The notes: a model not told the origin generated them from the sequence alone. 64,000 nt of DNA from Staphylococcus sp. NRL 16/872 (GCF_022815905.2 NZ_CP119327.1:248001-312000); one strand, 5' to 3'. Positions 34,992 through 43,844 are shown, numbered from the stretch's first letter. Translations and numbers: made by a program.

Positions 34992-35390
34992 TTATTCAAC
35001 GTTACAAATAATGGCAAATTCAAGTTTCATGGTTTGGGAGCCATTTTCATTACTAATGGTAATACATTGATTTAACATATCAATACGACGTATATAGGCA
35101 GCGATTGAATGAATATAACCATTCCTCCAATAACTAATCATTGCGAGTTGATGTTGTGTGTATTTCTGCGTTAATTGTCGGTTTAATGTATCAAATTGAT
35201 CTTCTGACAGTGAGGGCATAGTAATTTTATTCTGTTCTTCGATAAATTCACGTAAACGCTCATATTGTTCAGGCATTGTCGCAAAGGGGGCCCACTTAAC
35301 CATACCGCGCCCTTGGGGGATATTAGGGTCTAAGTATTCTCTAGGAATTTTTCGATAATCTGTTTCATGTTTGTATTCTTCTGGCATCAT
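34992..35390 (-). CDS. YolD-like family protein
   Basis: The product has about 132 residues with the YolD signature: GRGMVKWAPFATMPEQYERL near the N-terminus, then LSEDQFDTLNRQLTQ, MISYWRNGYIHSIAAYIRRI and NQCITISN. YolD proteins often accompany SOS-induced Y-family polymerases (UvrX/YqjW) on plasmids or chromosomes; no polymerase gene is seen here. Several Met codons follow GAGGTG; the ATG at 35390 has the best spacing (6 bases), and the frame could extend to 35420. Confidence 0.75.
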   Translation of the reverse strand: MMPEEYKHETDYRKIPREYLDPNIPQGRGMVKWAPFATMPEQYERLREFIEEQNKITMPSLSEDQFDTLNRQLTQKYTQHQLAMISYWRNGYIHSIAAYIRRIDMLNQCITISNENGSQTMKLEFAIICNVE

Positions 35391-35766
35391 TTTCATCACC
35401 TCATCATCATTATAGAACATAAGTTCGTATAATTGAAGAGGGTTCTTATAATATAAATAAATTTTATATATTTCATAAAATATAATGAATTATTATGTGA
35501 AAAGACAAAAATAAGGTCATAAGTTTAACAAAGGGGAAGTAAACTTATGACCGATAGCTATTACATAATATAACTTTTTGTGAAGGAGTTAATGAGGATA
35601 TTACTCCTATGGGTAGTATAACACAATTTATATAAAAAGATTATTGTTTGAATTGTGAAATTTAATTTCACATAATTTTAATAAATTTATAAAACTAAGT
35701 ATTTAGTCTCCATTAGATTTGTTTTTTTGATGCTATAAATATTGTGTGTAAATCACATATTTAATG
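35391..35766. other. Intergenic region with two hairpins
   Basis: This 376-base gap holds the terminator at 35505-35552 and a small AGGAGT/ACTCCT hairpin near 35584-35608. The remainder is AT-rich without a supported gene. Confidence 0.4.
35505..35552 (-). terminator. Hairpin/terminator for the minus-strand secreted gene
   Basis: GGTCATAAGTTTA is complementary to TAAACTTATGACC. On the minus strand the stem is followed by TTATTTTTG. It lies 215 bases after the stop, so a long 3' UTR would be needed. Confidence 0.55.
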
Positions 35767-36387
35767 TTATTTTTTATTACCGTAATGACCTACATTATGC
35801 GTATTGTGATCGATCACTTTACCAGTTGTTTTATTGACATAGATGACTGATGCACCATTGCCACCTTGTTCTGCATATACGACAGGGACGTAACCTTTAG
35901 GTAAATCGCTGTATCGTGATACATTTTTATCCACTTTAAGACCCATGCTATTTTCAATTTCTATTTTATGGCTATTGAAGTATTGTTTCGCAACACTCAT
36001 TATTTCACCATTAGAAAGTTGTCGTTTTTTATCATAGTTACCAACATTGTGAGTATTGCGATCGATGATTTTACCAGTTGTCTTATTAACATAAACTGCT
36101 GCTGAACTATTAGCCCCTCTTTCTCCGTATACGACAGGAACATAACCTTTAGGTAAATCAGTAAAAAGAGAAGTGTTTTTAGCTACTTTAATACCAAAAC
36201 TGTTGTCTGTTTCAATGTGACTTTGTTTAAAGTATTGTCTAACGATATTTTCGATTTGAGTATTTGATAATTGTTTTTGTGTGGCATGTGCTTCGTTTGA
36301 ATGAATTGCTTCAGTTGAATATCCAACTCCTAATACAGTTCCAAGTGCAATAACAGATGACAAAGTAATTTTAGTAAATTTATGCAT
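35767..36387 (-). CDS. Secreted protein with two tandem ~83-residue repeats
   Basis: This precursor of about 206 residues has a signal peptide ending near AHA. The mature protein consists of two copies of one domain, each starting QLSN and containing YF, then DLPKGYVPVVY, VYVNKTTGKIIDRNTHNVG and Y. The copies are about two-thirds identical, with matching DLPKGYVPVVY and THNVG segments. The pattern looks like a PepSY-like alpha-beta unit, but I do not recognise the family. AAAGGAG precedes the ATG at 36387; the upstream in-frame TTG is rejected. It may be an exported inhibitor or adhesin; no function can be supported. Confidence 0.75.
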   Translation of the reverse strand: MHKFTKITLSSVIALGTVLGVGYSTEAIHSNEAHATQKQLSNTQIENIVRQYFKQSHIETDNSFGIKVAKNTSLFTDLPKGYVPVVYGERGANSSAAVYVNKTTGKIIDRNTHNVGNYDKKRQLSNGEIMSVAKQYFNSHKIEIENSMGLKVDKNVSRYSDLPKGYVPVVYAEQGGNGASVIYVNKTTGKVIDHNTHNVGHYGNKK

Positions 36388-36671
36388 AGTCAAATCTCCT
36401 TTATATAATTTAAATAGTAGGTCTTTTGGAAAAGTATTACTATTTGATTACAATATTACTTTCGTTTAATTTGTGTAAAATTTGTTAATTGTTATATAAA
36501 TCTAGATTTGGAATAATTGTTCATGAAATGGATAAACAATTGTATGCAAAATGATGATAACTTAGAAGTGATAGACAAGTATAAGCCATGCTAAAGGTGA
36601 GGGCTTGTCGAAAAAGTATAGGGATTGAAAGAGTTTGTCTTCAATCTCAGGGATTAGAGGAGTTTATAACC

Positions 36672-37136
36672 ATGAAAAAAAGTAAACGTCTAGATCTCAT
36701 CACAACTGTTGTGAAGCAAAATCGTTTTAAGAAAAAAGAAGATATTGCAGTTTATATCGAGCAACATTTTGGTGTGCGATATAGTGTTACGACAATTGCA
36801 CGTGATTTAAAGGAATTAAAAATCTTTAAGATGCCTGTAGCAGGGCAACAATCGTTTTATAAAAAGTTAGATAACACACGTGAAACAGATGCGAAAGCTA
36901 AATTGCAGCATTACTATGAGGCTGAAATTCAAAAGATTATTATCCAAGACAGTTATTTATTAATTAAGACGTCACCAGGATTTGCACAATGTATCAATTA
37001 TTTTATTGATCAAATGGAATTAAAAGAAGTGCTAGGTACGGTAGGCGGTAATGATACACTCATGGTTCTGACTGGGTCGCCTGATATGGCACACTATGTG
37101 CATTATAAATTATTTAATCATAAATATGCGAATTAA
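36672..37136 (+). CDS. argR: ArgR-family arginine regulator
   Basis: This protein of about 154 residues has an N-terminal winged helix (MKKSKRLDLITTVVKQNRFK, then SVTTIARDLKELKIFK for recognition) and a C-terminal trimerisation/arginine-binding domain with LGTVGGNDTLMVL. The latter corresponds to the G-T-(I/V)-x-G-(N/D)-D-T ligand loop. ArgR proteins sense arginine and switch arc and arginine biosynthesis genes. It lies 356 bases upstream of arcA in the same direction, as in other staphylococci with an arc-linked argR. The ATG at 36672 is preferred because AGAGGAG lies upstream and the preceding 28 residues are not ArgR-like. Confidence 0.85.
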   Translation: MKKSKRLDLITTVVKQNRFKKKEDIAVYIEQHFGVRYSVTTIARDLKELKIFKMPVAGQQSFYKKLDNTRETDAKAKLQHYYEAEIQKIIIQDSYLLIKTSPGFAQCINYFIDQMELKEVLGTVGGNDTLMVLTGSPDMAHYVHYKLFNHKYAN

Positions 37137-37417
37137 TGCATAATATATATAGTAGTATTGTTAATTAATCTTCTTTATAATTATTTATGAAATGCTGATA
37201 AATGAGTATTTCTAATATTTTCATTTTCAAAAAATATCTTTAAAAATGGGAATGATTATAAATGCAAAATATTGAATAAAAAACTTTTGCAGGGTAAATA
37301 GTCATAGGTAAATGAATGAAATATGCACAGTTAATCATAAATAACGTGTAAAACTGTATATTCAATCAAAAAAGTGTATTGGATAACCAAAAAGTATGAG
37401 GTAATAGACATTTGGTA

Positions 37418-37433
37418 TGTGAAATAAATCACA
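37418..37433. promoter_or_regulatory. ArcR (CRP/FNR-type) binding site of arcA
   Basis: TGTGAAATAAATCACA is a perfect TGTGA-N6-TCACA palindrome. Its centre is 41.5 bases before a start point placed 7 bases after the TATACT box at 37455-37460, which is class-II activator geometry. There is no good -35 box. Confidence 0.85.
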
Positions 37434-37443
37434 TAAAAATATT

Positions 37444-37457
37444 TGTAAGCGCTTTAT
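37444..37457. promoter_or_regulatory. cre site overlapping the arcA -10 region
   Basis: TGTAAGCGCTTTAT matches the CcpA consensus except for the second-last position and overlaps the TATACT box, so bound CcpA would block the promoter. Confidence 0.75.
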
Positions 37458-37492
37458 ACTTTAGCTGTAGATAAATAAAGGAGGAAATGAAT

Positions 37493-38728
37493 ATGACTCA
37501 AGGACCAATTCAAGTAAACAGTGAAATCGGTAAATTAAAAACAGTATTGTTAAAACGACCTGGTAAAGAATTAGAAAATTTAGTGCCAGATCACTTAAGC
37601 GGTTTGTTATTCGATGATATTCCTTATTTAAAAGTAGCGCAAGAAGAGCATGATAAATTCGCGCAAGCGCTTAGAGATGAAGGCGTGGAAGTCGTTTATT
37701 TAGAAAAGCTTGCTGCTGAAGCTATTGCAGATAAAGCGGTACGTGAACAATTTATTGACGATATTTTAGCAGAATCTCAAAAAACGATTTTAGGCCATGA
37801 AGAAGAAATTAAAAAGTATTTTGAAACGTTCTCAGATCAAGAATTAATCGACAAAATAATGGCTGGGGTACGTAAAGAAGAAATTGAATTAGAAACAACG
37901 CATTTAGTGGAATATTTAGATGATAAATATCCATTCTACTTAGACCCTATGCCAAACTTATACTTCACTCGTGACCCTCAAGCATCTGTAGGTAGAGGAA
38001 TGACAATTAACCGTATGTATTGGAGAGCACGTCGTAGAGAATCACTTTTCATCACATATATTTTAAAACATCATCCACGTTTTAAAGATGCAGATGTGCC
38101 TGTATGGTTAGATCGTAATTCACCATTCAATATTGAAGGTGGCGATGAGTTAATCTTATCTAAAGAGGCATTAGCGATTGGTATTTCTGAACGTACTTCA
38201 GCACAAGCTATCGAACGTTTAGCTCGTAACATTTTCAAAGATGAGTCTACAACATTCAAGAAAGTTATTGCGATTGAAATTCCAAATAGTCGTTCATTTA
38301 TGCACTTAGATACAGTATTCACAATGATTGATTATGACAAATTTACAGTGCATTCAGCTATCTTTAAAGAAGAAAATAATATGAACATTTATACAATTGA
38401 ATATGATGAAGCGAAAGATGATATTAAAATTACGCATTCAAGTAAATTACGTGAAACATTAGCAGAAGTGTTGGGTGTCGACAGCATTGAATTTATTCCT
38501 ACAGGTAATGGAGACGTCATTGATGGTGCACGTGAACAATGGAACGATGGCTCAAACACATTATGCATTCGCCCAGGTGTAGTTGTAACGTACGATCGTA
38601 ACTATGTATCTAACCAATTATTACGTGATAAAGGAATTAAAGTTATCGAAATCACAGGTAGTGAGTTAGTACGTGGACGTGGGGGCCCAAGATGCATGAG
38701 CCAACCATTATTTAGAGAAGATATTTAG
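37493..38728 (+). CDS. arcA: Arginine deiminase ArcA
   Basis: ArcA hydrolyses arginine to citrulline and ammonia. The 411-residue protein starts [20 protein letters not shown] and has the guanidino-group hydrolase motifs [38 protein letters not shown] and the catalytic-cysteine region [14 protein letters not shown] near the C-terminus. AAAGGAGG ends 8 bases before the ATG at 37493, so that start is chosen over 37487. Regulation is visible upstream: ArcR site and cre. The next gene is arcD rather than arcB, which is unusual. Confidence 0.97.
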   Translation: MTQGPIQVNSEIGKLKTVLLKRPGKELENLVPDHLSGLLFDDIPYLKVAQEEHDKFAQALRDEGVEVVYLEKLAAEAIADKAVREQFIDDILAESQKTILGHEEEIKKYFETFSDQELIDKIMAGVRKEEIELETTHLVEYLDDKYPFYLDPMPNLYFTRDPQASVGRGMTINRMYWRARRRESLFITYILKHHPRFKDADVPVWLDRNSPFNIEGGDELILSKEALAIGISERTSAQAIERLARNIFKDESTTFKKVIAIEIPNSRSFMHLDTVFTMIDYDKFTVHSAIFKEENNMNIYTIEYDEAKDDIKITHSSKLRETLAEVLGVDSIEFIPTGNGDVIDGAREQWNDGSNTLCIRPGVVVTYDRNYVSNQLLRDKGIKVIEITGSELVRGRGGPRCMSQPLFREDI

Positions 38729-38766
38729 GGAGACGACTAAATTTCCTAAATGTGAGGAGAATCTGT

Positions 38767-40197
38767 ATGAGTGAATCAGGTGAAAATAAATTAGGTAAAA
38801 CGTCACTGATTGGTTTAGTTATCGGTTCGATGATTGGTGGTGGGGCCTTCAATATTATTTCTGATATGGGAGGCCAAGCCGGTGGACTAGCGATTATCAT
38901 CGGATGGATTATTACGGCAATAGGCATGATTTCCTTAGCCTTTGTCTTTCAGAATTTAACAAATGAACGTCCTGATTTAGATGGTGGGATTTACAGCTAT
39001 GCACAAGCAGGATTTGGTGACTTTATCGGTTTCTCAAGTGCATGGGGTTACTGGTTTGCAGCCTTTCTTGGTAACGTAGCATATGCGACATTATTGATGT
39101 CTGCAGTAGGTAACTTCTTCCCGATTTTTAAAGGAGGGAACACGCTACCAAGTATTATCGTCGCATCGATTTTACTATGGGGCGTGCACTTCCTCATCCT
39201 TAGGGGTGTAGAGACAGCGGCGTTTATTAACAGTATTGTGACTGTCGCTAAGTTAATTCCTATCTTTTTAGTTATCGTTTGTATGCTAGTGGTCTTCAAT
39301 TTTGAGACTTTTAAAGCAGGATTTTATGGCATGACAAGTGGTGGCGTAGGTGTCTTTAGTTGGGGCGACACAATGTCTCAAGTAAAAAGTACGATGCTTG
39401 TAACTGTATGGGTCTTCACTGGTATTGAAGGGGCCGTCGTCTTTTCTAGTCGTGCTAAGACGAAGAAAGACGTTGGTACAGCAACAGTTATCGGTCTTGT
39501 CTCTGTATTAGTCATTTATTTCTTAATGACTGTCTTAGCGCAAGGTGTGATCCAACAAGATCAGATTTCTAAATTAGCGAACCCTTCAATGGCTCAAGTG
39601 CTTGAACATATTGTAGGCCACTGGGGCTCAGTGCTAGTGAATATTGGCTTAATTATCTCTGTGCTTGGTGCATGGTTAGGTTGGACATTACTTGCTGGTG
39701 AGTTACCATTTATCGTCGCGAAAGATGGTCTATTTCCTAAGTGGTTTGCTAAGGAAAATAAAAACAAAGCACCGGTAAACGCACTATTGATTACAAACAT
39801 TTTAGTGCAAATATTCTTAATCAGTATGCTCTTTACTGACAGCGCTTATCAATTTGCGTTCTCTTTAGCATCAAGTGCGATTTTAATACCCTACATGTTT
39901 AGTGCCTTCTATCAATTGAAATATACAATTGACCATAAAGGACACGCGACAGTAAAACAATGGACGATTGGTATTATTGCTTCAATTTATGCGATTTGGC
40001 TTGTGTATGCAGCAGGGATCGACTACTTATTATTAACAATGTTGTTGTATATTCCAGGTTTATTCGTCTATAGTTTTGTGCAACGTAATAATAAGAAACG
40101 CTTAACGAAAGTAGAGTATATTCTATTCGCTGTGATTATCATACTTGCAATCATAGGTGTTATTCGCTTAGCTATGGGCAGCGTGTCAGTATTCTAA
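38767..40197 (+). CDS. arcD: Arginine antiporter ArcD
   Basis: This 476-residue APC-superfamily antiporter has 12-13 helices. It has the N-terminal LGKTSLIGLVIGSMIGGGAF motif (the G-S-M-I-G-G-G substrate loop), NERPDLDGGIYSYAQAGFGD and VTVWVFTGIEGAVVFSSRAK, all typical of ArcD arginine/ornithine exchangers. TGAGGAG precedes the ATG at 38767, 38 bases after arcA. Because arcB is missing here, ornithine would not be made by this operon, so exchange for citrulline or for ornithine from elsewhere should be considered. Confidence 0.92.
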   Translation: MSESGENKLGKTSLIGLVIGSMIGGGAFNIISDMGGQAGGLAIIIGWIITAIGMISLAFVFQNLTNERPDLDGGIYSYAQAGFGDFIGFSSAWGYWFAAFLGNVAYATLLMSAVGNFFPIFKGGNTLPSIIVASILLWGVHFLILRGVETAAFINSIVTVAKLIPIFLVIVCMLVVFNFETFKAGFYGMTSGGVGVFSWGDTMSQVKSTMLVTVWVFTGIEGAVVFSSRAKTKKDVGTATVIGLVSVLVIYFLMTVLAQGVIQQDQISKLANPSMAQVLEHIVGHWGSVLVNIGLIISVLGAWLGWTLLAGELPFIVAKDGLFPKWFAKENKNKAPVNALLITNILVQIFLISMLFTDSAYQFAFSLASSAILIPYMFSAFYQLKYTIDHKGHATVKQWTIGIIASIYAIWLVYAAGIDYLLLTMLLYIPGLFVYSFVQRNNKKRLTKVEYILFAVIIILAIIGVIRLAMGSVSVF

Positions 40198-40236
40198 TCT
40201 AACTAAGTGTAGTGAAAATTTGAGGAGCGTAGCGTT

Positions 40237-40923
40237 ATGACTAAACATCAATTTTCCAATAAAAATAAAGCAACTGAATTAGACCAAGCATTTAAACAAT
40301 TAGCTGCATATTTGAATATACCAGTAGGCGTGATTCAATCTTATAAAGAAGAATGTTTATTACGTCATTATAATAAGGGTCAAGTATTGTATTATTCTTC
40401 GGATCAACCTACGCATGTGTATCTGTTGTTAGAGGGAAATGTTTTGCGTGAAACATTTAATGCGGAAGGTGATGTGGTACGTGCACTGTATAAGGAAGAG
40501 GTACTGCTGCCACTGACGCAACTGTTTCGCAAAGAAATGTCGAGTGAAATGTGTACCGCGCTAACGGAGTGTGATGTTATCGGTATACCGAAAGATTTAT
40601 TGGAATATTTATGTAAGACGCATGAGGATATTTTTATTACACTTTTTGAAAAGTTAAATGCGGAATTACGTCTGCAAATGGAATACACGATGGCGTTAAC
40701 GACGAAGTTAGCGAGGGAACGTGTTGAGAAGGTATTGTACTATTTGTGTCATTCCGTTGGGTATGATAACGAGGAGTTTTATGAGATTAAGCAAGTGATG
40801 ACGATTCAACTTTTGAGTGATTTGTCTGGGATTTCACGTGAAACAACTGGGCATATCATAAGTGAGTTGAAAGAGGAAAAGATGTTGCTGAAGAACGGCA
40901 AAGATTGGCTCGTTCGGAAGTAA
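40237..40923 (+). CDS. arcR: CRP/FNR-family regulator ArcR
   Basis: This 228-residue protein has an N-terminal cyclic-nucleotide-type beta-barrel (YNKGQVLYYSSDQPTHVYLL, LEGNVLRETFNAEGDVVRAL), a long dimer helix and a C-terminal HTH, MTIQLLSDLSGISRETTGHI, containing the S-R-E-T recognition motif. No FNR-type iron-sulfur cysteine cluster is seen at the N-terminus. In S. aureus ArcR activates arc genes under anaerobiosis through TGTGA-N6-TCACA sites; one such site lies before arcA. It is the last gene of the arcA-arcD-arcR unit, starting 39 bases after arcD. Confidence 0.92.
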   Translation: MTKHQFSNKNKATELDQAFKQLAAYLNIPVGVIQSYKEECLLRHYNKGQVLYYSSDQPTHVYLLLEGNVLRETFNAEGDVVRALYKEEVLLPLTQLFRKEMSSEMCTALTECDVIGIPKDLLEYLCKTHEDIFITLFEKLNAELRLQMEYTMALTTKLARERVEKVLYYLCHSVGYDNEEFYEIKQVMTIQLLSDLSGISRETTGHIISELKEEKMLLKNGKDWLVRK

Positions 40924-40964
40924 CGTATAGATGTACTTAATAATTTCTAACGAAATTAACTACT

Positions 40965-41165
40965 CCTAAGTTGTTAGTAGTTCTTAGATGGTCTATCACT
41001 CATTCTGTTGTGATGCTTGCCCAGGGTACAGTTTCAGCCAGAAATGCCTCACAGATAAATCTGTGGGAATTTCTAAGGTCTTCAACTTGTACTGTTCCCT
41101 CGGGCGTCACACAACGTCATTCGTTGGCCCTCTTCAGAACTACTTACTTAAGAGTGTGAGTAGTT
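40965..41165. repeat. Palindromic intergenic repeat, copy 3
   Basis: AGTAGTTCTTAGATGG, CACTCATTCTGTTGTGATGC and TTGCCCAGGG at the left are mirrored by CCCTCGGGCGTCACACAACG, TCATTCGTTGG and CAGAACTACT at the right. Left-end sequences are shared with 33171-33205. Small apparent ORFs here are not genes. Confidence 0.75.
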
Positions 41166-41484
41166 GTGTATATTAAACTTTTAGTCTACAAATCTCCTCA
41201 CCAGTTTTCATTATTTATTTTAGGATTAATTACTTAAGTGTGTGAATACTTAGGATCATCAAGAATCAACCTAATCTTTTCATATTTTACTGCTACTAAA
41301 TTATGGGAAGTATATGAGTTTATATTTATCTACCAAAACCTATATAAACTTAAATTGCTACTTTGGGCGTTAGTGTTATCACTAGCGTCTTTTTTGTTTG
41401 GGGAATTTTAAGATTATCAATAGGGGTAAAAAAGTGTAAAATGGTGATAATACTCTAGTTTATTTTGAAGGGATGAGGAGCAAC
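41166..41484. other. Intergenic region with an isolated terminator
   Basis: Apart from the hairpin at 41366-41397 no element is recognised. The hairpin is about 440 bases from the arcR stop, so a small transcript starting in this gap is possible. Confidence 0.35.
41366..41397 (+). terminator. Terminator-like hairpin
   Basis: GCGTTAGTG-TTAT-CACTAGCGTC followed by TTTTTTG. Confidence 0.75.
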
Positions 41485-42246
41485 ATGGCGTTAATGACTA
41501 TTAATTATAAATCTCCGACGATTGGGATGAATCAGTCGTTTGTGGCGATTATTCCGGAGGATGATAGCTTTTTTAATCGTTCACAATCAGCGAAGCCGTT
41601 AAAAACGTTATTATTATTACATGGTTTATCGAGTGATGCGACATCTTATACACGTTTTACTAGTATTGAGCGTTACGCTGAAGAACATCAATTGGCAGTA
41701 ATTATGCCGAATGCGGACCATAGTGGGTATGCCAATATGGCGTATGGCCATAGTTATTATGATTATATTTTGGAAGTTTTCAATTATGCGCATCAAGTTT
41801 TTCCATTATCAACGAAGCGTGAAGACAATTTCATAGCGGGTCATTCAATGGGGGGTTATGGCACGATGAAATTTGCTTTGACACAGAGTGAGTTATTTTC
41901 AAAAGCAGCACCATTGTCAGCTGTGTTCGAGGCACAAGGGTTGATTGATCTTGAGTGGACAGATTTCTCACCACAAGCAATCACTGGGCAAGCTACAACG
42001 GTAAAAGGGACAGAATTAGATACATATCATTTAGTAGATGAAGCGGTTGAAAAGGGAGTCGACCTACCGCAGCTATTGATTCAATGTGGCACCGAAGATT
42101 TCCTATACGATGATAATCAACAGTTTATGAAATATTTAGATGACAAAGGTATTAAATATCAATATGAAGAAAGACCTGGCGACCATGATTATGATTTTTG
42201 GGATAAAGCGATTAAACGCACAATTGAATGGCTAGTAGAAGAATAA
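41485..42246 (+). CDS. estA: Tributyrin esterase (EstA/FrmB-like)
   Basis: This 253-residue alpha/beta hydrolase has an oxyanion strand (LLLLHGLSSDATSY), nucleophile elbow GHSMGGYGTMK (catalytic Ser near 126), an acidic residue around QCGTEDFLYDDN and the terminal catalytic His in RPGDHDYDFW. It resembles EstA/FrmB (S-formylglutathione-hydrolase-like) and acts on short-chain esters in the cytoplasm. In S. aureus estA is also next to the arc cluster. AGGAG lies 5 bases before the ATG at 41485; earlier in-frame codons overlap that site. Confidence 0.85.
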   Translation: MALMTINYKSPTIGMNQSFVAIIPEDDSFFNRSQSAKPLKTLLLLHGLSSDATSYTRFTSIERYAEEHQLAVIMPNADHSGYANMAYGHSYYDYILEVFNYAHQVFPLSTKREDNFIAGHSMGGYGTMKFALTQSELFSKAAPLSAVFEAQGLIDLEWTDFSPQAITGQATTVKGTELDTYHLVDEAVEKGVDLPQLLIQCGTEDFLYDDNQQFMKYLDDKGIKYQYEERPGDHDYDFWDKAIKRTIEWLVEE

Positions 42247-42258
42247 TACTATAAAACA

Positions 42259-42297
42259 AGCCCTCTAATGTGAAACAACTTCACACTAGAGGGTTAA
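42259..42297 (+). terminator. Terminator after estA
   Basis: CCCTCTA-TGTGAA pairs with TTCACA-TAGAGGG and is followed by TTAAACTT. Confidence 0.8.
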
Positions 42298-42557
42298 ACT
42301 TATCTATTTAATAAGTTATAGACTAAATAATAAGAAGTAACGGGTTAATATATTAATTCAACTACAACTAGCGAGGCATAGTTAATTTCTCCTTAACAAA
42401 TAAATTACAATTTCTACATCAACCTTTTGAGATAATAGGACTTAGGGATGATTTCAAATAGGCGATTACTTTCTATATTAAATAATGAAGATATGGATGG
42501 GTATGACATTTAATTTACGGCTATCGTCCAAATTTAATTATTGATTGTAGAAGGGAA
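42298..42557. other. Intergenic region
   Basis: Together with the estA terminator this makes a 311-base gap before the next gene. It is AT-rich, and no repeat, operator or small gene was identified. Confidence 0.4.
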
Positions 42558-43463
42558 ATGTTTAATTTGAGAATGAAAAATGCACGCAATTTCTCGTTTT
42601 TGAAGAAGTGGGTAATCATGATAATCAGTTTATTGGTGATAGTGTTAGTGGTCGTCCTTTTCCATAAACAAGCAGAAGCAACAGAGGACAGTCATCAAGG
42701 TGTGCCACATAAAGAGGAGACGAAACACAAGTTGCCTCATCCTCTTAATCATGACAATGAGAAGGGGAAAGAGCCAACTGTCAATTTGGAACCTCCTACA
42801 CCAATTAAGCCGGTGGTTCCACATAAAGATCACTTTCGTTCCATGACGCAACTCTTTGCGAATACTAAGGAAGGTGTAGATTGGAAGAAAGAGATTAAGA
42901 AAACAGGTAGTAATGTCATCATTGTCGCGCCTCACGGTGGTAATATTGAAAAGGGAACAACCGAATTAACAAAAATGGTAGCGAAGCATAATCATTATGA
43001 TTATTATTCGTTCACAGTTTTAAACCAACAGAATCCTGAAAAGTTTCATGTGACTTCTTCACATTATAATGATCCGACATTACTTAATATGGTGAAATCA
43101 AAAGACTTTGCTGTATCAATTCATGGTGCGAAAGGTGATAAACCGGTTATTTATTTAGGTGGTTTAGATACGGAGTTAAAAGAAGCGATTAAACAACAAT
43201 TATTGAAACAACATTTTACTGTTAAAATCGCACCTTCTTATCTTGGTGGCGATTTGAAACAAAACTTTGTGAATCGCGATTTTAAAGATAAAGGCGTGCA
43301 ATTAGAATTGACGACTGCGTTTAGAAAATCACTATTTATTAATGAAGATATGTCGCCTAAATCTAGAGCAAATAAGAAAAATTGGTCACCAGTGATGTAT
43401 AAATTCTCAGATGCATTAGACAAAGCAATTAAACAAGTGGACGATTCAGGTAAAGATAGATAA
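42558..43463 (+). CDS. Membrane-anchored poly-gamma-glutamate-hydrolase-like protein (paralogue 1)
   Basis: The product has 301 residues: an N-terminal helix (WVIMIISLLVIVLVVVLF) with no clear cleavage site, a His/Pro/Lys-rich linker (40-90) and a domain of about 200 residues. That domain has VAPHGGNIEKGTTELTKMV, FAVSIHGAKGD and GVQLELTTAFRK. These match the zinc-dependent PghP/YjqB (DUF867) family, which cleaves gamma-polyglutamate or related amides; the two His segments and the Glu would bind zinc. Ribosome-site spacing favours the TTG at 42567 about as well as the ATG at 42558. A paralogue lies at 49211, and a CapA-family gene lies nearby. Confidence 0.75.
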   Translation: MFNLRMKNARNFSFLKKWVIMIISLLVIVLVVVLFHKQAEATEDSHQGVPHKEETKHKLPHPLNHDNEKGKEPTVNLEPPTPIKPVVPHKDHFRSMTQLFANTKEGVDWKKEIKKTGSNVIIVAPHGGNIEKGTTELTKMVAKHNHYDYYSFTVLNQQNPEKFHVTSSHYNDPTLLNMVKSKDFAVSIHGAKGDKPVIYLGGLDTELKEAIKQQLLKQHFTVKIAPSYLGGDLKQNFVNRDFKDKGVQLELTTAFRKSLFINEDMSPKSRANKKNWSPVMYKFSDALDKAIKQVDDSGKDR

Positions 43464-43467
43464 TGCA

Positions 43468-43496
43468 GAAGACTACCGGCATGGTAGTCTTTTTTG
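43468..43496 (+). terminator. Terminator
   Basis: AGACTACC-GGCAT-GGTAGTCT followed by TTTTT. Confidence 0.9.
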
Positions 43497-43511
43497 AGTT
43501 AGTCAGGAAAA

Positions 43512-43844
43512 TTATAATCTTTTTTCTACTTTAAAATAAATGATAAATAAATACCATATTGTAATAATAGCTTCTATGATTAGTAAAATATAAAAAAGAT
43601 TATTTCTATTAGAAATTCCAATAATAATTTCAAGTATTAAAGCTAAAATTCCACTCGCAATTATTATTGGTAAGTACTTTAAAGTAAATTTAGAAAATAA
43701 ACTTTGCGCTTTTTTCCAGTTTGCCTCATTTTTTAATGCTTTTTTAGTACGATATCCATATAATAAATTTTTTTCTTCGGGCGGATAATGTTTAAAGAGA
43801 TATCCAAAAATGCCCATTATAATAGCTAGTGGCAATAATAACAT
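43512..43844 (-). CDS. SdpI-family membrane protein
   Basis: The product has about 110 residues with three helices. The loop between helices 1 and 2 holds NLLYGYRTKKALKNEANWKK, which fits the SdpI/YhfL signature (N-x-x-x-G-x-R-T-x-x-(S/A)). SdpI confers immunity to the SdpC toxin in Bacillus, but many staphylococcal relatives have no toxin gene nearby, and none is seen here. AGAGGTG lies 9 bases before the ATG at 43844; the longer frame from 43889 adds a basic tail that does not fit the family. Confidence 0.75.
   Translation of the reverse strand: MLLLPLAIIMGIFGYLFKHYPPEEKNLLYGYRTKKALKNEANWKKAQSLFSKFTLKYLPIIIASGILALILEIIIGISNRNNLFYILLIIEAIITIWYLFIIYFKVEKRL

Noticed and set aside
35592-35621. 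Nine-codon frame MRILLLWVV after AAGGAG
   Set aside because: The spacing of 3 bases is too short, and the site is part of a small hairpin. A chance occurrence is likely.
40971-41176. Two 62-codon frames in the repeat after arcR
   Set aside because: They lie inside the palindromic repeat and have no homology-like features or ribosome sites.
43512-43844. SdpI-like gene as part of a toxin-immunity pair
   Set aside because: No SdpC-like toxin or export gene is near, so immunity cannot be claimed.
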